From: Chryseobacterium binzhouense
Lineage (GTDB): Bacteria > Bacteroidota > Bacteroidia > Flavobacteriales > Weeksellaceae
Reading direction: 5' to 3'
Length of the DNA: 64,000 nt
Assembly: GCF_007474545.1 (NCBI RefSeq)
Contig: NZ_VKOG01000001.1
Span: 496,001-560,000, forward strand
Shown piece by piece: positions 16,601 through 21,739 of this stretch (its first letter is position 1; each line of letters opens with the position of its first letter). A model generated the notes under the pieces. That model was not told the origin of the DNA and made no database searches. It saw only the letters and a program-made list of their open reading frames with translations. Both the position numbers and the translations under genes were made by a program.

Positions 16601-16922
16601 TACTACTAATCAAAATATACTCAGAACCGCTCCATCTGTATTGAGAATTATCGTTGGTGGTGATATAAATTTTGCTTTTTTCTCCGGGATTGGGTAAACT
16701 TTCCAAAGAATTAAATTCTAAAACATCATCCACATAACTTGGGAGTTGAGAAGACGGGATTTTACCATCAATGAGATCTGCTTTCTTACTTAGCTTTTGG
16801 TCTGTACCTTGAGGAAACTGCCTGTTTGCGTTCCAGTAAGCGTCCAGTCCGTTCCAGAACGTATTCGTGTCCGGAATGTTGTCTGGATCGAAATCGAAAT
16901 TAAGTTCTTCATTTTCTGCCAT
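13647..16922 (-). CDS. Phage-tail-fibre-like protein with 16-residue repeats
   Basis: The 1091-aa protein has no signal peptide. The N-terminal 100 residues (FWNGLDAYWNANRQFPQGTD, KADLIDGKIPSSQLPSYVDD) resemble the virion-attachment part of Bacteroidota phage tail fibres. Residues 190-325 are about nine 16-residue repeats with consensus NNLGxxAGxxNxGxxx. Later come YYTKTESDTKFIPYTGATSN, a long Asn/Thr/Gly-rich shaft with several HTGNF/YHSGNFN segments typical of fibres, and TTLSGYGITDAIP and WGNHAAAGYAT motifs near the end. This suggests a trimeric beta-structured receptor-binding fibre. No capsid, sheath or baseplate gene is nearby, so the fibre probably belongs to a non-phage device or adhesin. 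The leader resembles that of the 1361-aa gene. Confidence 0.65.
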   Translation of the reverse strand: MAENEELNFDFDPDNIPDTNTFWNGLDAYWNANRQFPQGTDQKLSKKADLIDGKIPSSQLPSYVDDVLEFNSLESLPNPGEKSKIYITTNDNSQYRWSGSEYILISSISGTINTIPKFTGSNVIGNSNIIDNGTDTTISKGLRLNPDTIEVANVGRFLNYIKNNSNETIFSYQTHYWNGSSFQSTTYPNINIGFLAGTSSTGVETINIGRSAGQFNSGLSVLNLGQFSGMYNSANWVNNLGLYAGQFNTGANSNNLGFLAGRTNLGVYSNNLGYNAGAFNASGYVNHLGANAGHLNTGLFVNSFGGGVNRYNQANNVNVFGQSSNYTFKENLNHFKNFDSTDIDLINKTINLPAHGFGATNAYVNLKFTQGSSPITGINDGDIIQVKIVDGNTIRFSETLPNGYFRHTHSITNVGTGTGHKFNAQLVYSTINIFGSGFEPTKSFQNIISGGEFLMPQSTVNTIDADTTNKTLITKEWFNSKIASYGIATNYYTKTESDTKFIPYTGATSNVNLNTRNFETAGRLTTGNLIHNLASRTIQGTGIIDITLPNINVMGVFYIDVFTYGALVGTFVCQFYTFYGSSINFAGSNSVTFIGKNPNNVGVRYVSIGTDNNAERHIYIGDLATNWGNWTEISIRGLLNVNREAIKTNPPIINLITSEGSPLNLHGTYLNNLTGTESANSAIKLTNQRLINGTLFDGTGNITTANWGTSRNITIGNTSKSVNGSGNASWSLDEIGAIADINNLNVDASKNFGSQWGIGRLTSGTFTNFPNTSGFAIEFSSGLGNNNSSYNRDFSLFHNAAQEKWFLGSYNNSGIRNPWREILHTGNFDTESIFKIKGNGLPTQNLIGTDAFGVRNASAWATASNRPNNLNSAVVNFTPYNASNQTYGFSLGARNNKLYFVTEENSTFGSWNEIYHSGNFNPLNYSLASHTHTFSSITSKPTTLSGYGITDAIPISHPVNGVNTAQINNWNSAFGWGNHAAAGYATSDFVNESMAQITAEFINPDYPISASCKINTVIITEEYTKEYLELEAELIPERQITVTNLAPFEINVRREDHSINTIRTGETTEYYITAERRLIKKGSYHSAAFLN
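15948..16355 (-). repeat. In-gene tandem 48-bp / 16-residue repeats of the fibre
   Basis: Residues 190-325 of the fibre-like protein consist of about nine consecutive units of exactly 16 residues, e.g. NNLGLYAGQFNTGANS, NNLGFLAGRTNLGVYS and NNLGYNAGAFNASGYV. The regular period and the Asn-Leu-Gly / Ala-Gly positions predict a repetitive beta-roll or beta-helix shaft, similar in principle to trimeric adhesin head repeats. Confidence 0.8.
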
Positions 16923-16939
16923 TTTTTATTATTTTTGTT

Positions 16940-17040
16940 AAGGTTTTTAAGATTAAAATTTTTGAAGTTTCTTTTTAGTAGAAAGCTTCATATTTTAGCC
17001 TTTATTTTTTAAGGTGGTGTCCGGCAAAGGATATCCACCT
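16940..17040 (-). repeat. Paralogous 5' leader with hairpin, upstream of the fibre gene
   Basis: This is the second copy of the leader described for 13441-13552, with the stem AAGGTGG/CCACCTT near 17010-17042. Unlike the other copy it has no exact 15-bp island box upstream; only a weak TAGACG-like remnant is seen near 17082-17087. Confidence 0.5.
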
Positions 17041-17180
17041 TTATTTTTAATGAGCAAAATCATTGTAAAATCGTTTAGGATTAGACGTATTTATTTCTGC
17101 CCGGCATTTATAAGGATGCTGAGTTTTAATAAATATTCGAAAAATTTAGCTGTAATTATTTAATTATGAATCAGGCTGGA

Positions 17181-17348
17181 TTAATCGTCATCTTCAAGAA
17201 TATCATTTTCAAAATCCTCTTTGAAAAAACTTTCAATCTCGCTCAGATAATTTTCATAATCCGGTTCTTCATTTTCAATCTCGTTCCAGGTAATAGTATA
17301 GGTAGTATCTTGTATCGACACTTCAGAATTGTAATTATTGTTTTCCAT
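17181..17348 (-). CDS. Small acidic protein, 55 aa
   Basis: An open frame from ATG 17346-17348 to TAA 17181-17183 encodes 55 residues starting MENNNYNSEVSIQDTTYTIT and ending FENDILEDDD. It is strongly acidic (many Glu/Asp, ending in three Asp), with aromatic residues in the first half (YTITWNEIE), and has no signal peptide. I do not recognise it. It is supported as a real gene by its own promoter at 17419-17452 carrying the shared 15-bp island box, about 70 bp upstream, and by its position between the patatin gene and the fibre-like gene. It might be a small chaperone, regulator or anti-toxin; this is speculation. Confidence 0.6.
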   Translation of the reverse strand: MENNNYNSEVSIQDTTYTITWNEIENEEPDYENYLSEIESFFKEDFENDILEDDD

Positions 17349-17418
17349 ATTTGATAAGTTTTTTTGAAAATATTTTTTCGTCAGTTTAATAGATTGTTTG
17401 TGTTTAAACTGTTGGTTT

Positions 17419-17452
17419 CAAAAGTAAAATGGCAATACGACAAAACTTGACG
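17419..17452 (-). promoter_or_regulatory. Island promoter: -7 TACTTTTG plus 15-bp box (55-aa gene)
   Basis: On the minus strand CGTCAAGTTTTGTCG (17438-17452) is followed after exactly 11 bp by TACTTTTG (17419-17426), matching TAnnTTTG. It lies about 70 bp upstream of the 55-aa gene and downstream of the patatin stop. Read-through would also reach the fibre gene. Confidence 0.75.
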
Positions 17453-17535
17453 TGTTATAATTTATTTGTAGAAAAATTTTAGATTCTCATGTATAAGTCT
17501 TTTGCCTTATTTAAGTGTATTATAAGCAAAAAAGA

Positions 17536-18573
17536 TTATATTTTGTTTTTAATCAGTTTTTGTACAATTTGATTTAAGGTTTCTTTATGATCATCTATAT
17601 AGCTCAATCCTGCCTGTACAAGACTTTCTATATTTGATCTCCTTACATTATCCATAGCAGGTGAAGCGTTCTTCAACGAAGGATTTAGTCGGTAATAATT
17701 TTTTTGGTTTCTTAATCCTAATGTCTGAAACATTTGTGTAAGCTGATAATCTACCGTTTCAGCGTTCGCAGACATCAGAATGTCAATGATAGGGTTTACC
17801 CAGCCAATTTTTCCGGCTTTCTCTAGTTTTTTAAATGAATAGGATTTTGCTTCAATTCCAGTTCCTATTGAAACAATAATCATGTCTTTTACGGTCGGAT
17901 AATTAGCCTTTTGATGATTTTTCAGAAATTCTGCAAAAGGAATTTTTCTTGCTTCAGCATAAGCACACAAAGCAGGATTATTGGCAAACATTCCGCCGTC
18001 AATGAGACTGAAAATTTGTCCGTACATTGATTTGATCTGTACTGGCGTGAAGTAAGTAGGAGCTGCTGAAGTAGCCCTGCAAACATCTTTTACATAAAAA
18101 TTATCAGTATTTACCCTTGCTTTCCAGGAATTGAAAAGTTTGGCTCTCCGGTTTTCAATATCGTAACTTGTAATTAAGCAGGGCTTTATTAATTCCTTTA
18201 GTTCCAGATTTCCAAAAAAATCATTAAGGTTTTTTTCTAAAGCTTCCTGAGAAATTTTTTCGTTTAAAAGACCAAAAGGATTTACCAGTTTTTCCCAAAA
18301 GGAAACCTGAAATATGTCGCCGCCTTTTTCGGAGTAAAGTTCCAATCCTTTCTGGATGGAATATTTCGCTTTTCTATGTTCATCAGGACAAAGAATAATG
18401 GAGGCAATCAGTGCTCCGGTACTGCTTCCTGCAACAAGATCAAAGTAATCACCGAGTTTTGCGTCTGGTTTGTCGTATATCTGAAGCTGCTCTTCGATAT
18501 AACGCAGAATGATGCACGTTATAATTCCCCGAATGCCGCCGCCGTCTAATGAAAGTAATGTTGTCTTTTTCAT
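17536..18573 (-). CDS. Patatin-like phospholipase
   Basis: The 345-aa protein starts MKKTTLLSLDGGGIRGIITC, so the ATG at 18571-18573 is preferred over a TTG 24 bp upstream. The oxyanion-hole loop is DGGGIRG, the nucleophile elbow is LVAGSSTGALIA (GxSxG), and the catalytic Asp is in SLIDGGMFANNP, giving a complete Ser-Asp dyad. The family hydrolyses acyl chains from membrane lipids. There is no signal peptide, so it would act in the cytosol, on the inner membrane face, or after delivery. Its promoter has the same 15-bp box as two island genes downstream, linking it to the toxin/fibre island. A defence effector role is possible, but no cyclic-nucleotide synthase is present. Confidence 0.88.
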   Translation of the reverse strand: MKKTTLLSLDGGGIRGIITCIILRYIEEQLQIYDKPDAKLGDYFDLVAGSSTGALIASIILCPDEHRKAKYSIQKGLELYSEKGGDIFQVSFWEKLVNPFGLLNEKISQEALEKNLNDFFGNLELKELIKPCLITSYDIENRRAKLFNSWKARVNTDNFYVKDVCRATSAAPTYFTPVQIKSMYGQIFSLIDGGMFANNPALCAYAEARKIPFAEFLKNHQKANYPTVKDMIIVSIGTGIEAKSYSFKKLEKAGKIGWVNPIIDILMSANAETVDYQLTQMFQTLGLRNQKNYYRLNPSLKNASPAMDNVRRSNIESLVQAGLSYIDDHKETLNQIVQKLIKNKI

Positions 18574-18594
18574 TTTTTCTACTTTTTGGTAAAG

Positions 18595-18628
18595 CAAAAG
18601 TAGGAGCGTGAAGCGACAAAACTTGACG
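18595..18628 (-). promoter_or_regulatory. Island promoter: -7 TACTTTTG plus 15-bp box (patatin gene)
   Basis: CGTCAAGTTTTGTCG at 18614-18628 (minus) is followed after 11 bp by TACTTTTG at 18595-18602. The -7 element ends 21 bp before the patatin ATG, so the leader is short. Box and spacing are the same as at 13587-13620 and 17419-17452. Confidence 0.75.
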
Positions 18629-18658
18629 TGTTTAAAATAATTTTGAAAAATAAAAAGA

Positions 18659-18697
18659 AACCCTCTTAAGGATCAATTATTTGTCTGTGAGAGGGTT
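18659..18697 (-). terminator. Terminator after fabF
   Basis: AACCCTCT (18659-18666) pairs with AGAGGGTT (18690-18697). On the minus strand the stem is followed by TCTTTTTATTTTT. It lies about 12 bp past the fabF stop. Confidence 0.7.
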
Positions 18698-18708
18698 GTG
18701 TGGAGGTT

Positions 18709-19950
18709 TTAAGAAAATTTCTTAAAGATGAGTGTTGCATTATGTCCGCCAAATCCAAAGGCATTACTTAAGGCATAATTGATGTTTTTTTCTTTCGCTT
18801 CACCAAAAACAATATGAATATCTTTAGGAATATTTTCGTCTATCGTATGAAGATTTATGGTTGGCGGAATTATTCCGTTTTCAATAGCTTTAATAGAAAG
18901 AATAGCTTCAGCTGCTCCGGCTGCTCCTAATAAATGTCCGGTCATAGATTTCGTAGCACTGATGTCAAGATTTTTACTTCCTTTGAATAATTTATTTATT
19001 CCATTCAGCTCAACCAGATCTCCTAATGGAGTAGATGTAGCATGAGGGTTTATATAGTCAATATCTTCAGTATTAATTTGCGCTTCTTTCAGGGCTAGCT
19101 GCATTGCTTTGATGGCTCCGGTTCCTTCAGGATGAGGTGCTGTCATGTGATACGCATCGGCGGTCATCGCCGCACCCGCCAATTCTGCATAAATTTTTGC
19201 GCCTCTTGCTTTTGCGTGTTCGTATTCTTCCAAAATTAATGCTCCTGCGCCTTCTCCCATTACAAAACCGTCTCTGTCTTTATCATAAGGCCGGCTTGCT
19301 GTGGCAAAATCATCATTTCTTACAGACATCGCCTTCATTACTGAAAAACCACCTATAGAAGCTGGAGTAATCGCTGCTTCAGATCCTCCGCTTACAATCA
19401 CTTTAGCTTTTCCTAATCTGATGTAATTGAAGGCATCCATCAGAGAAGTATTTCCCGTTGCGCAGGCTGAAATGGTTGTATAATTGATTCCCTGAAGCCC
19501 GAATTTCATAGAAATCATTCCCGAAGCCATATTGGCAATAAACTTAGGGACAAAAAAAGGATTAAACCTTGGGGTTCCGTCTCCTTTAGTGAATTCCATT
19601 ACCTCGCTTTCAAAAGTCCACATTCCTCCCTGTCCGGTTCCCCAGATAACTCCAATATCAAAAGGATCCATCTTTTCAACTTCAAGACCGGAATCTTTCA
19701 AAGCTTCAGCAGTAGAGTACATAGCGTATTGTGAAAAAAGATCACTTCTTTTGATCTCTTGATGAGTTAAATGAACTTTCGGATCAAATTTTTTAACTTC
19801 ACAGGCAAATTTTACTTTAAATTTTTCGGTATCGAAATGGGTTATTGTATTGGCACCGCTTACCCCGTTAATACTGTTTTGCCAAAATTCTTCTACATTG
19901 TTTCCTAAAGGCGTTACTGCACCCAAACCTGTAATGACAACTCTTTTCAT
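18709..19950 (-). CDS. fabF: Beta-ketoacyl-ACP synthase II (FabF-type)
   Basis: The 413-aa protein begins MKRVVITGLGAVTPLGNNVE and has the full thiolase-fold ketosynthase triad: Cys in TISACATGNTSL, His in INPHATSTPLGD and His in KSMTGHLLGAAGA. It condenses malonyl-ACP with acyl-ACP in fatty-acid elongation, in the cytoplasm. It is the last gene of a three-gene minus-strand unit: TetR regulator, hotdog thioesterase, FabF, with a 1-bp overlap to the thioesterase. A second, different ketosynthase pair lies at 47-49 kb, so this copy may serve a regulated lipid-remodelling function rather than being the sole housekeeping enzyme. Confidence 0.93.
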   Translation of the reverse strand: MKRVVITGLGAVTPLGNNVEEFWQNSINGVSGANTITHFDTEKFKVKFACEVKKFDPKVHLTHQEIKRSDLFSQYAMYSTAEALKDSGLEVEKMDPFDIGVIWGTGQGGMWTFESEVMEFTKGDGTPRFNPFFVPKFIANMASGMISMKFGLQGINYTTISACATGNTSLMDAFNYIRLGKAKVIVSGGSEAAITPASIGGFSVMKAMSVRNDDFATASRPYDKDRDGFVMGEGAGALILEEYEHAKARGAKIYAELAGAAMTADAYHMTAPHPEGTGAIKAMQLALKEAQINTEDIDYINPHATSTPLGDLVELNGINKLFKGSKNLDISATKSMTGHLLGAAGAAEAILSIKAIENGIIPPTINLHTIDENIPKDIHIVFGEAKEKNINYALSNAFGFGGHNATLIFKKFS

Positions 19951-20375
19951 TAATTATTGATTTTAAATAAATTTGAGGTTCCTCTTGCAATGATGCGTGT
20001 TTTATCTGCATTCCAGATTTCACATTCGGCATTTACAAACTGTTTGCCTCTTTTGATGATTTTTGTTTCTGCTATAATATGATCATGTTCTTTGGCTGTT
20101 GAGAAGTAATCTATATTGTTGTTGATGGTTACAATAAAGTTTTTTTCGTTAAGTGAAAACATAGTGGCTCCGATAACATCGTCAAAAATTGCCGCTGTAA
20201 CTCCGCCGTGAAGATTTCCCATCGGATTTAGCCATTCATGTCTTACGGTATAGCGAAATTCCAGATGCCCTTCTTCAGCCAAAATCACAATAGGATTCAG
20301 CCATTTCATAAATGGGGAAGGAGATTCGGTAAACTCTTTTCCGACAGATTTCTGTAATATTTTTAATTTATCCAT
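19950..20375 (-). CDS. PaaI-type hotdog-fold acyl-CoA thioesterase
   Basis: The 141-aa protein carries the hotdog-family signature WLNPMGNLHGGVTAAIFDDVIGATMF, with the Asn/His-Gly-Gly and a catalytic-type Asp. It then has FIVTINNNIDYFSTA and a beta-rich C-terminus (AETKIIKRGKQFVNAECEIWN). Such proteins hydrolyse acyl- or phenylacetyl-type CoA thioesters. It sits between the TetR gene (6-bp gap) and fabF (1-bp overlap), so it is almost certainly in the same operon. The substrate is not deducible. Confidence 0.85.
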   Translation of the reverse strand: MDKLKILQKSVGKEFTESPSPFMKWLNPIVILAEEGHLEFRYTVRHEWLNPMGNLHGGVTAAIFDDVIGATMFSLNEKNFIVTINNNIDYFSTAKEHDHIIAETKIIKRGKQFVNAECEIWNADKTRIIARGTSNLFKINN

Positions 20376-20381
20376 AGTATT

Positions 20382-20984
20382 TTATGAATGTATTTTAAGT
20401 TCTTGCTCTATAATTTTTGAAACTTTATCTAAAGTAAAATGAAGATATTTTTCATTTTCCATTGTTTTGGCTAAAAGAATACCGCCTTCAATCATCATAA
20501 TAAATAGAGAAGCATATTCTTCGGCAACGATTTCAGAATTAAATTCATGGATGTTCTGCCCTTTTTTGATGATCTCTGAAATGGTTCTTATCCAGTCGCT
20601 AAATGAAATCTGTACCTGCTTTTTCAATTCTGGAAAGGTGTCGTCACATTCCGTAGCAGCATTCAGTAAAGGACAGCCACCATTTTGAAAAACTGTTGTC
20701 CAGTTGTTTCGGTAAAAGGATAGAAAAGCGTTAAGTTTTTCCGTCATGTTCAGAAATTCTTTATCCAGAGACTGAGCTACATTTTTTTTAAGATTAGAAG
20801 CATTATAATGATAGACTTCAAGGGCAACCTGATCTTTGTTTTTAAAATTACCGTAGATACTTCCCTTGGTTAGACCGGTCGCAGTACTAATGTCTGAAAG
20901 GGATGTAGAAGCATACCCTTTGATATTAAACAAAGTGGATGTTTTTTCAATGATGAACTGTTTGGTCTTTTCTGCTTTTGACAT
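20382..20984 (-). CDS. TetR/AcrR-family transcriptional regulator
   Basis: The protein starts MSKAEKTKQFIIEKTSTLFN (ATG 20982-20984, preferred to an upstream in-frame start), about 200 aa. The N-terminal helix-turn-helix is typical: GYASTSLSDISTATGLTKGSIYGNFKNKDQVALEVY. The C-terminal ligand-binding half (LNAFLSFYRNNW, GGCPLLNAATE) resembles the YxaF/AcrR-like group. A palindrome ATACC-4-GGTAT lies 32 bp upstream, overlapping the likely promoter, so autoregulation of this TetR-thioesterase-FabF operon is likely. The inducer is unknown; a fatty acyl compound would fit the operon. Confidence 0.9.
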   Translation of the reverse strand: MSKAEKTKQFIIEKTSTLFNIKGYASTSLSDISTATGLTKGSIYGNFKNKDQVALEVYHYNASNLKKNVAQSLDKEFLNMTEKLNAFLSFYRNNWTTVFQNGGCPLLNAATECDDTFPELKKQVQISFSDWIRTISEIIKKGQNIHEFNSEIVAEEYASLFIMMIEGGILLAKTMENEKYLHFTLDKVSKIIEQELKIHS

Positions 20985-21000
20985 TTTTGCTGAACTGATG

Positions 21001-21029
21001 CAAAGATACAAAAATATACCAATCGGTAT
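21001..21029 (-). promoter_or_regulatory. TetR promoter and palindromic operator
   Basis: On the minus strand TATCTTTG (21001-21008) matches the -7 consensus. The inverted repeat ATACC-AATC-GGTAT (21016-21029) lies just upstream of it, between the -7 and -33 positions, where a bound TetR dimer would block transcription. Confidence 0.6.
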
Positions 21030-21103
21030 TTTTTTATTTTAAATATATCTGAAAGATAGAATTCGGATCATTTTATAGAAAAATGATGATGAATAGGATA
21101 AAA

Positions 21104-21129
21104 AATCCCACTCCGGATGAAGTGGGATT
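21104..21129 (-). terminator. Terminator after the OsmC gene
   Basis: AATCCCACT and AGTGGGATT form a 9-bp perfect stem with an 8-nt loop. On the minus strand it is followed by a run of T residues. It lies about 50 bp past the OsmC-family stop. Confidence 0.75.
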
Positions 21130-21179
21130 TGTCTGGAATAATAATTTGAAAAAGAACTCCGAAAGAGTTCAATTAATAT

Positions 21180-21596
21180 TTAAGCTAAAGCAGCATTCAA
21201 AGTAATTTCAAAATTAAAAGCAGCACTCACAGGGCAGCCTTCTTCTGCAATTTTCGCATATTTTTGAAACTCTTCCTCTGTAATTCCCGGAACTTTTGCG
21301 GTTAAAGTCAGTTCAGATTTTGTAATTTTCCCAACACTCGGATCTAAAGTAATAACGGACTTTGTAGTTAGTTCTTTCGGAGTAAAACCTGCCTGAGAAA
21401 GTTCTGCACTCAGTTTCATAGTAAAACATCCGGCGTGGGCTGCTGCAAGAAGTTCTTCAGGATTGGTTCCTACACCTTCCTCAAATCTGCTGCTGAATGA
21501 ATACTGTGTCTGATTCAAAGTTGTGCTTTGAGTAGTTAAATGGCCTTTTCCTTCTTTTACGGTACCGTTCCAAACGGCTGTTGCATTGCGTTTCAT
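21180..21596 (-). CDS. OsmC-family peroxiredoxin (organic hydroperoxide / osmotic stress)
   Basis: The 138-aa protein has both redox cysteines of the OsmC/Ohr family, in [13 protein letters not shown] (about residue 57) and in [11 protein letters not shown] (about 121). It also has the N-terminal [21 protein letters not shown] context specific to OsmC rather than Ohr. These enzymes reduce organic hydroperoxides with thiol donors in the cytoplasm. It is a single gene with its own terminator, lying between the TetR operon and the metal-receptor gene. Confidence 0.9.
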   Translation of the reverse strand: MKRNATAVWNGTVKEGKGHLTTQSTTLNQTQYSFSSRFEEGVGTNPEELLAAAHAGCFTMKLSAELSQAGFTPKELTTKSVITLDPSVGKITKSELTLTAKVPGITEEEFQKYAKIAEEGCPVSAAFNFEITLNAALA

Positions 21597-21739
21597 ATAT
21601 AATATTAGGTTTAAAATTAAACTAAGATACGAAAAAGCATGATTTCATTATTATTAAATTATTGAAACCATGCCTTTTTAATTTGAAAAGTAATTTGAAA
21701 ATTTATATAAAATTTCAAGATTAAATCTTAGTCTCAACC

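Noticed and set aside
13647-16922. Prophage
   Set aside because: Only a fibre-like gene is present; no terminase, capsid, portal, tail tube or lysis genes in the window.
8913-18573. CBASS system (nucleotidyltransferase plus patatin effector)
   Set aside because: The nucleotidyltransferase is too small for a cGAS/DncV cyclase and is not next to the patatin; no Cap2/Cap3 genes.
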